64,000 nucleotides of DNA from Vibrio penaeicida. GTDB lineage: Bacteria; Pseudomonadota; Gammaproteobacteria; Enterobacterales; Vibrionaceae. Made by a program: the position numbers and the translations under genes. Shown here piece after piece: positions 1-9,478 of the stretch (positions are counted from its first letter, which is position 1; every line of letters begins with the position of its first letter). The DNA is taken from positions 3,348,001 to 3,412,000 of the forward strand of contig NZ_AP025144.1 in NCBI RefSeq assembly GCF_019977755.1. The letters run 5' to 3'. Under the pieces are notes generated by a model that made no database searches, was not told the DNA's origin, and worked only from the letters and a program-made list of their open reading frames with translations.

Positions 1-2
1 CC

Positions 3-935
3 CTCCCTAGCTTACTTGGCACCTCTGTTTATCAGTATTTCTCTGCCCAATCCAGTGCAGAGAATACACTGGCAAGATCAGAGCAAAACTTCAGTCATGC
101 CCAATCTCAAATCGACTATCTCGACCAAAAGAGCGATCAATTTAAAGCTCTGTATGAAGCTCAAATCAGCACGAACCATTCTCTGACTCAAGAACTGGAA
201 GAGAAGAAAGGAGAAATCCTAACTCTAGGCAAGCGTGTGAATGATGTGGAATCAGTGCTTGGGATTACGCAAGAAACATCCGTCGTAGACTATGCAGAAT
301 TGTCTTTAGAGCAGAGAATTGATGCTGCCGCGATCAACTCCGCTGTGCGTGCCACTATGTTTCGATTACTTCCTAATGACAGCCCTGTTCTTTATCAACG
401 AATTTCATCCAACTACGGCTATCGAAAAAACCCAATTACAGGCAGACGCCACCGACATTTGGGTATAGACCTCACGTGCCAACGTGGAGAGCAAGTACTG
501 GCTCCCGCAGATGGCGTAGTTGAGCTAAGACGCCCAAGTAAGAAAGGGTATGGCAATTTATTGAAGTTACGCCATGCTTTTGGATTCATGACGTCATACG
601 CACACTTGCAGGGTTTTAACGTCCGTAGCGGTCAGTTTGTAAAGAAGGGTGATGTCGTTGCAACATGTGGAAACTCGGGCAACTCTACCGGTCCTCACCT
701 ACATTATGAAGTACGATTTTTAGGTAGAACATTAAACCCTAAACACTTTATGGACTGGACTCCCGAAAACTTTGATACTTTGTTCGAAAAAGAACGCAGT
801 ATTAAATGGGCATCTCTGGTCGATGTCATGAGCAACGTTGTGAAGCTGCAGGTCTTGTTGACACAAAACCCAAGCTCGGCACCTAGCTCGGTTGATACCG
901 TGAAAAATACCTCATCGACGCCAGCAGTAAACTGA
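3..935 (+). CDS. M23-family murein endopeptidase (LytM domain), 5' end outside window
   Basis: The frame is open from the first complete codon of the window, so the gene starts upstream and about 310 C-terminal residues are visible. An internal GTG at 237 could be mistaken for a start, but the residues before it form a hydrophilic Gln/Glu/Ser-rich stretch typical of the coiled coil ahead of the catalytic domain in MepM/NlpD-like proteins. The LytM domain shows the zinc motifs HRHLGIDL (HxxxD) and GPHLHYEV (HxH), with the usual GNSGNSTG run. This family cleaves peptide cross-links or acts as an amidase activator in the periplasm. Both zinc motifs are present, which favours an active enzyme. 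The C-terminal 60 residues after the domain are Ser/Thr-rich and low complexity. It is convergent with tyrA. Confidence 0.85.
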   Translation, partial: LPSLLGTSVYQYFSAQSSAENTLARSEQNFSHAQSQIDYLDQKSDQFKALYEAQISTNHSLTQELEEKKGEILTLGKRVNDVESVLGITQETSVVDYAELSLEQRIDAAAINSAVRATMFRLLPNDSPVLYQRISSNYGYRKNPITGRRHRHLGIDLTCQRGEQVLAPADGVVELRRPSKKGYGNLLKLRHAFGFMTSYAHLQGFNVRSGQFVKKGDVVATCGNSGNSTGPHLHYEVRFLGRTLNPKHFMDWTPENFDTLFEKERSIKWASLVDVMSNVVKLQVLLTQNPSSAPSSVDTVKNTSSTPAVN

Positions 936-993
936 CCGTAGTTAACTGACTGCAATAAGCTTGGAATTCTTTAATCCCAATCTGGTTATATAG

Positions 994-1019
994 AAACGGC
1001 TCCTTCAGGAGCCGTTTTT
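994..1019. terminator. Bidirectional intrinsic terminator between M23 gene and tyrA
   Basis: A perfect 10-bp stem (AAACGGCTCC / GGAGCCGTTT) with a TTCA loop is followed by T-rich sequence on + and preceded by A-rich sequence. It lies between convergent stop codons. Confidence 0.8.
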
Positions 1020-1041
1020 AATTTAATTGGTAGATAAAGGG

Positions 1042-2166
1042 TTAACGATGAATGGCATCATTTGCTTGTTTTAGTAGCTTCTGACTTTCTTCCATAAACT
1101 GCTGGGAATACCCACCAAACCACTCTCCAACCTTTTCAAAGCTTTCTACAAACTCTTGTTTGTTATCGCCCTCAAGCATGGCCAATGCATTACCAAAGCT
1201 CTGGTGGAAGCGTTTAATCATTTCGATGTTTTCATCGGAAGATAAAATGATATCAGCATACAAATTCGGATCCTGTGCAAACAGACGACCAACCATAGCA
1301 AGTTCAAGCCTATAAATTGGGGAGCTTAGCTGCAATAGATTTTCGATATTGGGGTTCTCTCCACTTAAATGCAAACCATATGCAAAAGAAGTAAAGTGGC
1401 GCAGAGCCTGGATCAGGGTCATACCATGATCGTGTTCTTGGGCTTCACACTTACACAGGCTCGCGCCCCAAATCTCAATTTGTTTCAATAACCATTGGTA
1501 AGTTTCCTCACCACGACCATCGCAGTAAACAACAACCTGCTTTGCTAAGCTTGGCACATCGGGACCAAACATAGGATGCAACCCAACAACCGGTCCAGAG
1601 TGCGATCGCAACATCGCGTTGAGTGGTTTTGACTTTATCGACGTCAAATCACACAAAATGCAATTTTCAGGGAGGTTGTTCAACTTAGTAATCACACTTT
1701 CCGTCAAATGGATAGGAACCGTTACAACAACGAGCCCTGCTCCATCGAGGATTTCATCGGCACGTTCCCAATCTTGGCTACCGAGTACTTTTACGTCATA
1801 CCCAGACAAGCGGAACATACGCCCAAACAATCCCCCAAGTTGGCCATGTCCACCAACAATGACAACCGAACCCAGTTCTGGGTTGAGGCATTTGAATCCT
1901 GAATCTTTTTCGCTGGCATACGATTCGCGCATGGTTCTACGCAAAATGTCTTCAATAAGCTGAGGTGGAACACCTTGTTTTTCAGCTTCTTCTCTACGAG
2001 AAGCCAACATAGTGGCTTCGCGCTCAGGGACGTAAATAGGCAAACCGTGCTGACTTTTTACTTCCCCGACTTTCTCTACCAGTGCTAGCCTTTGCGCCAG
2101 CAGATCGACCATTTGCTTATCTACTAGGTCAATTTGATCTCTCAATTCATTCAGTTCAACTGCCAT
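1042..2166 (-). CDS. tyrA: Chorismate mutase / prephenate dehydrogenase (T-protein)
   Basis: This 374-aa bifunctional enzyme makes 4-hydroxyphenylpyruvate from chorismate in tyrosine synthesis. Residues 1-90 are an AroQ chorismate mutase domain ([19 protein letters not shown], with the second-helix run [10 protein letters not shown]). Residues from about 100 are the NAD-dependent prephenate dehydrogenase, with the Rossmann turn [17 protein letters not shown] and the GLHPMFGPD motif. The length fits enterobacterial TyrA. It lies 11 bp downstream of aroF on the same strand, the classical aroF-tyrA operon, so it should share the TyrR-controlled promoter upstream of aroF. Nothing is odd in the sequence. 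Confidence 0.95.
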   Translation of the reverse strand: MAVELNELRDQIDLVDKQMVDLLAQRLALVEKVGEVKSQHGLPIYVPEREATMLASRREEAEKQGVPPQLIEDILRRTMRESYASEKDSGFKCLNPELGSVVIVGGHGQLGGLFGRMFRLSGYDVKVLGSQDWERADEILDGAGLVVVTVPIHLTESVITKLNNLPENCILCDLTSIKSKPLNAMLRSHSGPVVGLHPMFGPDVPSLAKQVVVYCDGRGEETYQWLLKQIEIWGASLCKCEAQEHDHGMTLIQALRHFTSFAYGLHLSGENPNIENLLQLSSPIYRLELAMVGRLFAQDPNLYADIILSSDENIEMIKRFHQSFGNALAMLEGDNKQEFVESFEKVGEWFGGYSQQFMEESQKLLKQANDAIHR

Positions 2167-2177
2167 CCAGTATTACC

Positions 2178-3254
2178 TTATTGATTTTTTATTCTGTCTT
2201 GTAAAAACGGCACAAGCTCTTGGTGTGCATGCGTTAATAGTGCCTCAGTTGAATCCCAATTGATACACGCATCGGTGATGGAAACCCCGTAAGCCATCTC
2301 ATTTACTGGAATGTCTGAAGGCTGATTACCTTCGTTAATATGGCTTTCAATCATCAGACCGATAATCGACTTGTTTCCTTCGCGGATTTGATGAATAACA
2401 TCTTCGGCCACAAGCGGCTGACGACGAAAATCTTTGCGCGAGTTCGCGTGACTGCAATCCACCATCAAAGCAGCATCCAGTCCAGACTTCGACATTTCCT
2501 CTTCACATTCTGCGACAGAAACGGAATCGTAGTTGGTTTGTTTACCGCCACGCAAAATAACATGACCATTAGGGTTACCTTGCGTCGTCAATAAAGCAAC
2601 CTGACCTTCACGGTTAATCCCCATGAAGCGGTGACCAGAAGATGCTGCCTGCATTGCATTGATTGCGGTCGCAAGGCTGCCATCCGTACCGTTTTTGAAA
2701 CCAACAGGCATAGACAAACCACTGGCCATTTCACGGTGAGTTTGTGATTCCGTTGTTCTAGCACCGATCGCCGCCCAACTGAACGTATCAGCTAGGTACT
2801 GAGGGCTGATTGGGTCTAGAGCTTCCGTCGCTAGCGGGATTTTCATTTCAGCTAGATCGACAAGCAGCTGGCGAGCCACATGAAGCCCGTGCTCAATGTC
2901 GAATGTGCCATTCAAGTGAGGGTCGTTAATCAACCCTTTCCAACCAACAGTGGTACGTGGCTTCTCAAAGTAAACACGCATGACGATGTAAATCTGGTCA
3001 TCCAATTTTTCAGACAATGCCTTCAGACGCTTTGCGTATTCTTTAGCGGCATCCAGATCATGAATTGAGCAAGGTCCACAGACAACCAACAAACGATGAT
3101 CTTTCTTATCGATAATGTCTGCTATCTCCTGACGAGATTGCTGAATAAACTGACGCGCTTCATCGCTCAGTGGGATTTTGTCTTTCAACTGATTAGGTGT
3201 AATTAGAACCTGCTCGTCACTGATGTGTATGTTGCTCAATTCGCTCTTTTGCAT
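2178..3254 (-). CDS. aroF: 3-deoxy-7-phosphoheptulonate (DAHP) synthase, class I
   Basis: The 358-aa enzyme condenses phosphoenolpyruvate and erythrose-4-phosphate, the first step of the shikimate pathway. Visible class I motifs are VVCGPCSIHD, the KPRTTVGWKGLINDP segment that binds PEP, and DCSHANSRKD near the C-terminus. Linkage to tyrA identifies it as the Tyr-sensitive AroF isozyme rather than AroG or AroH; the feedback residue itself was not checked. The upstream region holds three TyrR-box-like sites, matching known repression of aroF by TyrR with tyrosine. First gene of the aroF-tyrA operon. Confidence 0.94.
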   Translation of the reverse strand: MQKSELSNIHISDEQVLITPNQLKDKIPLSDEARQFIQQSRQEIADIIDKKDHRLLVVCGPCSIHDLDAAKEYAKRLKALSEKLDDQIYIVMRVYFEKPRTTVGWKGLINDPHLNGTFDIEHGLHVARQLLVDLAEMKIPLATEALDPISPQYLADTFSWAAIGARTTESQTHREMASGLSMPVGFKNGTDGSLATAINAMQAASSGHRFMGINREGQVALLTTQGNPNGHVILRGGKQTNYDSVSVAECEEEMSKSGLDAALMVDCSHANSRKDFRRQPLVAEDVIHQIREGNKSIIGLMIESHINEGNQPSDIPVNEMAYGVSITDACINWDSTEALLTHAHQELVPFLQDRIKNQ

Positions 3255-3264
3255 TTTTATTACC

Positions 3265-3282
3265 TGTAAACTTTAAATTACA
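3265..3282. promoter_or_regulatory. TyrR box 1 (near-perfect), just upstream of aroF start
   Basis: The site reads TGTAAA-N6-ATTACA, 11 of 12 positions of the TyrR consensus TGTAAA-N6-TTTACA. It begins 10 bp upstream of the aroF ATG. Confidence 0.65.
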
Positions 3283-3349
3283 CCCACCACAACCAGCGAG
3301 CCTCAAATCCAATAAAGAACAAAATAACAGCAAAAAAATAGATTTCAAG

Positions 3350-3367
3350 TGTAAACATAAAAAAACA
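3350..3367. promoter_or_regulatory. TyrR box 2 (weak)
   Basis: The site has a perfect left half TGTAAA, then six bases, then AAAACA, which matches only partly the right half. Weak boxes next to strong ones are the usual TyrR arrangement, which is the only reason to list it. Confidence 0.4.
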
Positions 3368-3372
3368 TTTAG

Positions 3373-3390
3373 TGTAAATTTATATTTACA
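3373..3390. promoter_or_regulatory. TyrR box 3 (perfect consensus)
   Basis: TGTAAA-TTTATA-TTTACA matches the TyrR consensus at all 12 defined positions. It lies about 120 bp upstream of aroF and about 80 bp upstream of btsS, so it could in principle touch both divergent promoters; aroF is the expected target. Confidence 0.75.
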
Positions 3391-3469
3391 ATAAGAATTA
3401 CGAGCTCCTTAACAACTTACAGCGAACATTATCGATTAAAATAGCCTTAAATAATTACGGAAAGTGGCT

Positions 3470-5152
3470 ATGGATCTCATACTATCTTTACTTCAGCAGA
3501 TGTGCGTATACCTCGTACTGGCTTATATGCTGAGTAAAACCCCTATTTTTTTGCCACTACTTAGTATTTCTACGCGTTTAAGCCACAAACTTAGCTGTTA
3601 CGTCCTTTTTTCTTTGTTTTGCATTATGGGGACGTACTTTGGCTTACAGATTAATGATGCAATCGCCAACACGCGAGCCATTGGCGCAGTCATGGGAGGT
3701 TTATTTGGTGGACCGGTTGTTGGCTTTGCCGTCGGTCTTACAGGGGGAATGCATCGTTACTCTCTTGGTGGTTTTACCGATGTTGCCTGCGCGATATCAA
3801 CAACAGCTGAAGGACTCATTGGGGGCGTACTGCATAGTTACTACGTAAGAAAAAACAGGTCGAGCCAGCTCTTCAACCCCTTGGTGGTCTTCTCCGTCAC
3901 ACTCTTTGCAGAAGTTGTTCAGATGTTGATTATATTGATCGTTGCAAAGCCTTTTGCTCAGTCTTATCAGTTGGTCTCCGCCATTGCAGCACCAATGATC
4001 ATCGCTAACTCTGTTGGTGCAGCCCTGTTCATGAGCATCTTACAAGATAGAAAAACCATTTTCGAAAAGTACTCCGCCGCATTTTCTCGGCGAGCACTCA
4101 CGATAGCAGAACGTTCAGTTGGTATTCTGAGCTCTGGATTTAATGCCAGTAACGCAAACAAAATAGCGCGTATTATCTATGAAGAAACCAAAGTGGGTGC
4201 TGTATCCATTACCGACAAAGATAAGATTCTTGCCTTTGTGGGAATAGGTGATGATCACCATAAACCCAATACCCCCATATCATCGAAAAGCACTCTAGAT
4301 GCGATTTCCAACAACAAAATCATTTACCTTGACGGCAGAGAACAGCCTTACCAGTGCTCCTTATCTGAGAATTGTAAGCTAGGCTCGGCGCTGATTATTC
4401 CGTTGAAAGCCGGAGAAGATGTAATAGGTACCATCAAGCTTTATGAACCCAAACGAAAGCTGTTTTCCACTATCAATATGTCGATGGCGGAGGGCATAGC
4501 CCAACTGCTTTCCAGCCAGATTTTGTATGGCGATTATCAAGAACAACAAACGCTTCTCACTCAGGCTGAAATTAAGCTACTTCACGCTCAAGTTAACCCG
4601 CATTTCCTGTTCAATGCTTTGAACACCATCAGTGCCATTACAAGACGAGACCCAGATAAGGCTAGGGATCTAATTCAACATTTATCTCAATTCTTCCGGA
4701 GTAATCTTAAGCAAAATATAGAAACGGTTCGGCTGAAAGAAGAATTGGATCACGTGAACGCGTACCTCACCATTGAAAAAGCGCGTTTTAGCGATCGTCT
4801 GGAAGTTGAATGGGCGATAGATGATGCCTTGCTAGAAAAAATTATTCCCAGCTTTACCCTACAGCCTCTGGTCGAAAATGCTATCAAGCATGGTATTTCT
4901 CAGCTTCTAGAAAATGGTAAAGTTCGAATATATAGCCATACCGAAAATGGCGAACACACCATAGTGGTTGAAGACAATGCGGGGCTCTATCAAGCGCCTG
5001 CACAGAACCACTCTGGATTAGGGCTGGATATTGTGAATAAGCGCCTCGCTAACCTACTGGGGCGATCATCAACATTACATATAGACTGCCAGCCACAGAA
5101 ATACACAAGAATGAGCTTTAAACTCCCGACGACAGAGGCAAAGGAATGCTGA
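3470..5152 (+). CDS. btsS: LytS-family sensor histidine kinase, BtsS-like (pyruvate sensor)
   Basis: The 560-aa membrane kinase has a 5TMR_LYT N-terminus (about residues 1-200, with the run IANTRAIGAVMGGLFGGPVVG), a GAF-like middle region, and a C-terminal LytS kinase core. The phospho-acceptor is H378 in NPHFLFNALNT; the ATP site has LQPLVENAIKHG and GLGLDIVNKRL. The sequence resembles E. coli BtsS (YehU) along its whole length as I recall it. BtsS senses extracellular pyruvate. ATG 3470 is preferred to GTG 3464 because GGAA lies 7 nt upstream of it. It overlaps btsR by 7 bp, so the two are translationally coupled. Confidence 0.88.
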   Translation: MDLILSLLQQMCVYLVLAYMLSKTPIFLPLLSISTRLSHKLSCYVLFSLFCIMGTYFGLQINDAIANTRAIGAVMGGLFGGPVVGFAVGLTGGMHRYSLGGFTDVACAISTTAEGLIGGVLHSYYVRKNRSSQLFNPLVVFSVTLFAEVVQMLIILIVAKPFAQSYQLVSAIAAPMIIANSVGAALFMSILQDRKTIFEKYSAAFSRRALTIAERSVGILSSGFNASNANKIARIIYEETKVGAVSITDKDKILAFVGIGDDHHKPNTPISSKSTLDAISNNKIIYLDGREQPYQCSLSENCKLGSALIIPLKAGEDVIGTIKLYEPKRKLFSTINMSMAEGIAQLLSSQILYGDYQEQQTLLTQAEIKLLHAQVNPHFLFNALNTISAITRRDPDKARDLIQHLSQFFRSNLKQNIETVRLKEELDHVNAYLTIEKARFSDRLEVEWAIDDALLEKIIPSFTLQPLVENAIKHGISQLLENGKVRIYSHTENGEHTIVVEDNAGLYQAPAQNHSGLGLDIVNKRLANLLGRSSTLHIDCQPQKYTRMSFKLPTTEAKEC

Positions 5153-5868
5153 CCGCTTTGATCATTGATGATGAACAATTTGCTCGAGAAGAACTGTGCG
5201 AATTACTGGCAGAAACCCAGGAGATCGATGTCATCGACCAAGCCAGTAATGCCATTGAAGGGTTAAAGAAAATCAACGCCTGTAAACCGGACGTGGTTTT
5301 TTTGGATATTCATATGCCTCAGGTTAGTGGTATTGAACTGCTCTCTATGCTCGATCCAGATACCATGCCCAATGTGGTGTTTGTTACTGCTTACGACCAA
5401 TATGCGATTCAAGCTTTTGAGGACAATGCATTCGACTACCTCTTAAAACCCGTCGAACCATCCCGACTTCAAAAGTGTGTTTCTCGCCTAGTTAAAACCG
5501 CTCGGTTAAAAGAACCTCAAAACATATCTGCACTCACGCAAGATAAATTGGAGCAAGTCCCTTGTATCGGGCTAAATCGCATTGTCATTATCCCAATCCA
5601 AGATGTTGAGTTTGCTTACACTGACATTTCAGGGGTGCAAGTGAAAACCGCTGAGCAAACCGCTACGAGTCAGCTAACGCTAAAAGTACTCGAACAGAAA
5701 ACATCGTTATTGCGGTGTCATCGCCAGTATCTGGTTAACACCCAAGCGATTCGGGAAATTAAATTGTTGGAACACGGTCTAGCTGAAATTATTACGCAAA
5801 GCGGGCACCCAGTGCCCGTTAGCCGAAGATTTTTGAAGAGTTTAAAAGAGACACTGGGTATTCAGTAA
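5146..5868 (+). CDS. btsR: LytTR-family response regulator, BtsR-like
   Basis: The 240-aa regulator has a receiver domain (residues 1-120: acidic pair D8-D9, phospho-acceptor D54 in FLDIHMP, K101 in DYLLKP) and a LytTR DNA-binding domain (about 140-240, with LLRCHRQYLVN and PVSRRFLKSLKE). It partners the overlapping BtsS-like kinase. LytTR proteins bind direct repeats; the E. coli BtsR motif, as I recall, is ACC(G/A)CT(C/T)A repeated with a 13-bp spacer upstream of the CstA-like transporter gene btsT. Three matching repeats lie upstream of the CstA-family gene at 11473, which is therefore the predicted target. Confidence 0.88.
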   Translation: MLTALIIDDEQFAREELCELLAETQEIDVIDQASNAIEGLKKINACKPDVVFLDIHMPQVSGIELLSMLDPDTMPNVVFVTAYDQYAIQAFEDNAFDYLLKPVEPSRLQKCVSRLVKTARLKEPQNISALTQDKLEQVPCIGLNRIVIIPIQDVEFAYTDISGVQVKTAEQTATSQLTLKVLEQKTSLLRCHRQYLVNTQAIREIKLLEHGLAEIITQSGHPVPVSRRFLKSLKETLGIQ

Positions 5869-5871
5869 AAA

Positions 5872-5903
5872 CCGTTATGCCGTTAAGCCGTTAAGCCGTT
5901 AGC
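5872..5903. repeat. Four tandem 8-bp repeats (CCGTTAWG)
   Basis: The units are CCGTTATG, CCGTTAAG, CCGTTAAG and CCGTTAGC, head to tail, starting 3 bp after the btsR stop codon. They lie in the convergent gap before nagZ. Too short to assign to a known repeat family. Confidence 0.7.
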
Positions 5904-5927
5904 TCGAATGATTAGGGTTTGTTGAAT

Positions 5928-6914
5928 TTAACAATCCAGCATTCGCTTCATGGCTTCCGATGCCGATTTCCATTCATCACTGATACGTAGCTCGCTCATA
6001 GAGAAGCTTTGCGTTTTCAGCAAGCTAGTTGCATTTGGTACGGTACTTATCGGCAGTTTGTCCAACGCACTAACGGTATAATCTCGGTTGTTGCACATCA
6101 GTAACATGTCACACCCAGCTTCAAGCGATTGCATTGCACGTTCTGCTGGTGATCCCATGATTCCCGCTCCTTCCATACTAAGATCATCAGAGAAAACGAT
6201 GCCTGTGAATCCTAACTGCTCTCTTAATACTTGTTTCAACCAATAAGGGCTGCCACTGGCTGGCTGTGAATCGTATTCAGGGTAAATAACATGCGCTGGC
6301 ATCATGGCATCCAACACACCCGATTCTATATGTGCCTTAAACACAGCCATATCTTGTTCGAAAATGAAGTCTCTTTCGTCTTTGGCTGTTTCATAGTGAG
6401 TATCGGTTATTACACCGCCATGACCAGGAAAGTGCTTTCCTGTTGTCGCCATGCCAACTGTTTTCATTCCTTCCATAAATGCCGAACTGTACGTCACGAT
6501 ACTTTCAATATCGTCACCAAAGGCACGATTTCCTATCGCTTTACATTCATGTCCTTTGTCTAAAACTGGGGCAAAACTTAGGTCGATATCATGGGCAATT
6601 AATTCGGCAGCCATCAAAAACCCAGCTTGCTTTGCCGCCTCTTTGCCATTGGGTTGTAAGGCAAAGCTTTGTGCTGGTGGAATCAAGCTAAACCCTTCTT
6701 TAAAGCGCTGTACACGTCCACCTTCTTGATCCACCCCAATCAATATTGGGCGATTGGCGGCTTGTCGGATGCTTTTGTTCAACGCAAGTAATTGCTCATT
6801 ATCGTAATAATTGCGCGAAAACAGGATTACCCCACCTACAGTTGGGTGTTGCAGTATTTCTTTGTCTTCTGCATCCAGCTCGTATCCGGCAACATCAATC
6901 CAAAGTGGTCCCAT
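5928..6914 (-). CDS. nagZ: Beta-N-acetylhexosaminidase NagZ (GH3)
   Basis: This 328-aa cytoplasmic enzyme removes GlcNAc from anhydro-muropeptides during peptidoglycan recycling. The GH3 signature [14 protein letters not shown] and the catalytic-Asp segment [13 protein letters not shown] are present, as is the N-terminal [10 protein letters not shown] run typical of NagZ. ATG 6914 (MGPLWIDV) fits family starts and has GAGG upstream; the TTG at 6923 lies almost on top of that site. NagZ products feed the anmK-murQ pair, which starts divergently 385 bp away, with a repeat element between. Confidence 0.93.
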   Translation of the reverse strand: MGPLWIDVAGYELDAEDKEILQHPTVGGVILFSRNYYDNEQLLALNKSIRQAANRPILIGVDQEGGRVQRFKEGFSLIPPAQSFALQPNGKEAAKQAGFLMAAELIAHDIDLSFAPVLDKGHECKAIGNRAFGDDIESIVTYSSAFMEGMKTVGMATTGKHFPGHGGVITDTHYETAKDERDFIFEQDMAVFKAHIESGVLDAMMPAHVIYPEYDSQPASGSPYWLKQVLREQLGFTGIVFSDDLSMEGAGIMGSPAERAMQSLEAGCDMLLMCNNRDYTVSALDKLPISTVPNATSLLKTQSFSMSELRISDEWKSASEAMKRMLDC

Positions 6915-6938
6915 TATGTTCAAAGCCTCGTAGTTTAA

Positions 6939-7222
6939 TTATACCCAAGTAACCTCAAGATACAGGTCTCAGAGCCTCATATTCTGTTCCAGTTCAAGGA
7001 GAAGAACGTAGCGGAATGACCGGTCCTTTCCAAGTTCTTTGACGATGAAATTGGACAGAATATGGGCTCCCAAGGGCGAGTTTAACTGGATTTCATGCTA
7101 CGTTACTGATATTTGATTTAGAATAACTAGATCTTCATATCAGTGCCTTGCCTGATATCCAGTTCCCTATCTTTTAGTAGAGAAGTCGCTGAAACTCGTA
7201 TATTGAGGTTGCTTGGGTATAA
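6939..7222. mobile_element. MITE-like repeat with 25-bp terminal inverted repeats
   Basis: The ends TTATACCCAAGTAACCTCAA.. (6939-6963) and its inverted partner (7198-7222) match at 23 of 25 positions. The 284-bp interior has no plausible gene but contains nested inverted repeats: 6978-6991 with 7052-7064, 7084-7091 with 7157-7164, and 7105-7112 with 7137-7144, so it would fold into two long arms. A TA target duplication is possible because the tips read TATA. I recall similar sequences being common in Vibrio genomes, but this was not checked. It fills most of the divergent nagZ/anmK promoter region. Confidence 0.7.
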
Positions 7223-7299
7223 CCAATTAAGAATATTCGCTTTATTATTACAAAAATCTTTTAACGTAGTCAGTTAATTTAATGTCTGGGAGTCGCAGG

Positions 7300-8412
7300 G
7301 TGAATCAAAATCAGTATTACATTGGCGTGATGTCCGGAACGAGTTTGGATGGTGTTGATGTTGCCTTGACGGAAATATCTGAAAGCAATATTTCACTTAT
7401 CAAAAGCTATGTTCATCCAATGCCTATAGAACTCAAACAGAGAATTCTAGCCCTATGTGAAGGGCAACCGACAAGCGTGAAAACCATCGGTGAGCTCGAT
7501 CATGACCTTGGCGCTCTCTTTGCTGACAGTGTCAATGCATTACTGGAAACCACGTCGATAGAGAAGCAAAACATCGCAGCAATTGGTTGCCATGGGCAAA
7601 CCGTTTTCCACCAGCCTACTGGAGATACTCGTTTTACTATGCAATTAGGGGATGCAAACATAATAGCCTCCCAAACAGGTATTGATACTATTGCTGACTT
7701 TCGCCGAAAAGATATGGCGTTAGGGGGGCAAGGCGCGCCGTTAGTCCCCGCTTTTCATCAGTGGTTGTATGAATCCCAAGAGTCCACCACAGTTATTTTG
7801 AATATCGGTGGAATTGCTAACATTTCCGTACTACACCCTACTTCCCCACTAATTGGTTACGATACAGGGCCAGGCAACATGCTAATGGACGCTTGGTGCC
7901 AAAAGCATACCGGTCAGCCCTTCGATAAAGGCGGTGCGTTCGCCAATTCTGGCAAAGTTAACCCTGCTCTACTCGCGCAGTTTATGTCGGATCCTTACTT
8001 TTCTCTTGCCTCCCCGAAAAGTACAGGGAGAGAGCTTTTTAACCTGAGTTGGTTGGATCAGTTTGATGGTATTACTCATCTAAAACCAGAGGATATACAA
8101 GCTACGCTCTTGGAACTCACCGCATCCAGCATTGCCTTAGAAGTAGATAAACAAAGTTTCGGCGAAGAGCCTACTTTGTTGGTTTGTGGAGGAGGCGCTA
8201 TGAACCCAGTACTGATGAGTAGGCTCAATGAATTGCTCCCTACTTGGCATGTAAAAGATACCAAAAATACGGGCGTTGACAGTGAATTCATGGAAGCAAT
8301 GGCGTTTGCTTGGCTAGCCCAACGACGTGTTCATGGCCTTCCTAGTAATGCGCCTGAGGTAACTGGAGCACGTCAACTCGCTTCATTAGGTGTAATATAC
8401 CTCGCAAATTAA
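7300..8412 (+). CDS. anmK: Anhydro-N-acetylmuramic acid kinase
   Basis: AnmK phosphorylates and opens 1,6-anhydro-MurNAc to MurNAc-6-phosphate in cell wall recycling. The ATPase-fold phosphate motif [15 protein letters not shown] is at the N-terminus; [30 protein letters not shown] and the [14 protein letters not shown] motif follow. GTG 7300 gives 370 aa, the usual family length, with GGGAG 7 nt upstream; ATG 7282 is in frame but has no ribosome binding site. murQ follows after 47 bp on the same strand, so the product can pass to the next enzyme of the pathway. Confidence 0.93.
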   Translation: MNQNQYYIGVMSGTSLDGVDVALTEISESNISLIKSYVHPMPIELKQRILALCEGQPTSVKTIGELDHDLGALFADSVNALLETTSIEKQNIAAIGCHGQTVFHQPTGDTRFTMQLGDANIIASQTGIDTIADFRRKDMALGGQGAPLVPAFHQWLYESQESTTVILNIGGIANISVLHPTSPLIGYDTGPGNMLMDAWCQKHTGQPFDKGGAFANSGKVNPALLAQFMSDPYFSLASPKSTGRELFNLSWLDQFDGITHLKPEDIQATLLELTASSIALEVDKQSFGEEPTLLVCGGGAMNPVLMSRLNELLPTWHVKDTKNTGVDSEFMEAMAFAWLAQRRVHGLPSNAPEVTGARQLASLGVIYLAN

Positions 8413-8459
8413 ACTCGTCACGAATACGAAACGTCGCAAATACTAATACGGACAACATC

Positions 8460-9425
8460 ATGGCTAATGACGCACTACTCTCTGCTCTTGCACACCTTGT
8501 GTCGGAAGGACGAAACCCTGACACCATGGATATCGATCTTTTGTCTTCGCTTGAAATCGTTGAAAAACTCAATCAGCAAGATCAGCAAGTCCCGACAGCC
8601 ATAGCAAAAGAGCTCCCCAATATCGCCTCCGCGGTAGACAAGATTTCCAACGCTTTCTTGAAGGGTGGCAGACTTATCTATTTAGGCGCGGGAACTAGCG
8701 GTCGTTTAGGTGTTTTGGATGCTTCTGAATGCCCTCCCACGTTCGGCGTGTCAGATCAAATGGTCATCGGGCTTATTGCGGGTGGGAAAGAAGCTATGTT
8801 TAAAGCTCAAGAAGGCGCAGAAGACAATAAACTCTTAGGTAAAGAGGATTTATCGGGCATTACCTTGACCGAAAAAGACGTTGTGGTTGGCATTGCTGCC
8901 AGTGGCAGAACCCCTTATGTGATAGGTGGTTTGGAGTACGCCAATGAAGTTGGAGCATACTCTATCGCATTGTCTTGCAACCCTAGCTCTCCCATTGCGA
9001 AATGTGCCCAACTCGCCATTAGCCCAGTTGTTGGTCCCGAAGCGTTAACCGGGTCGACGCGTTTGAAGTCGGGTACGGCTCAGAAACTCGTACTGAACAT
9101 GCTTTCTACAGCGAGCATGATCCGAATAGGGAAAAGCTACCAAAACCTCATGGTGGATGTAAAAGCCAGTAACGAAAAGCTCATTGCCCGTGCCGTTAGA
9201 ATTGTTGTTCAGGCAACGGATTGTTCAAAGGAGGAAGCCAGAGAGAAGCTAGAACAAACTCACTATGATGTGAAGCTAGCGATATTGATGTTGCTGACTG
9301 GCAATGATCTCAACACAGCCCAAAAACAGTTATCAAACCAACAAGGTTTTTTACGCCGTGCAGTCGAAGAATCCCAAGCAGATGAGTCAGAGATCGAAAA
9401 GCAGAACAAAATAGCCCCTCAATAA
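8460..9425 (+). CDS. murQ: N-acetylmuramic acid 6-phosphate etherase
   Basis: The 321-aa SIS-domain enzyme cleaves the lactyl ether of MurNAc-6-phosphate to give GlcNAc-6-phosphate. The motifs [20 protein letters not shown] and [11 protein letters not shown] (sugar-phosphate binding) and [20 protein letters not shown] are intact. It is some 15-20 residues longer than most MurQ proteins because of a polar C-terminal tail ([15 protein letters not shown]). It follows anmK in the same operon and completes, with nagZ, the conversion of anhydro-muropeptide sugar to GlcNAc-6-phosphate. Confidence 0.93.
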   Translation: MANDALLSALAHLVSEGRNPDTMDIDLLSSLEIVEKLNQQDQQVPTAIAKELPNIASAVDKISNAFLKGGRLIYLGAGTSGRLGVLDASECPPTFGVSDQMVIGLIAGGKEAMFKAQEGAEDNKLLGKEDLSGITLTEKDVVVGIAASGRTPYVIGGLEYANEVGAYSIALSCNPSSPIAKCAQLAISPVVGPEALTGSTRLKSGTAQKLVLNMLSTASMIRIGKSYQNLMVDVKASNEKLIARAVRIVVQATDCSKEEAREKLEQTHYDVKLAILMLLTGNDLNTAQKQLSNQQGFLRRAVEESQADESEIEKQNKIAPQ

Positions 9426-9478
9426 ATTCCTTTCAAGGACTCTCTTTCCAAAAGTTTCTAACCATGAATCTGGCGAAG

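Noticed and set aside
237..935. GTG at 237 as the start of the M23 peptidase
   Set aside because: The frame is open without a stop to the window edge and the upstream residues look like the usual coiled coil; the gene is truncated by the window, not started at 237.
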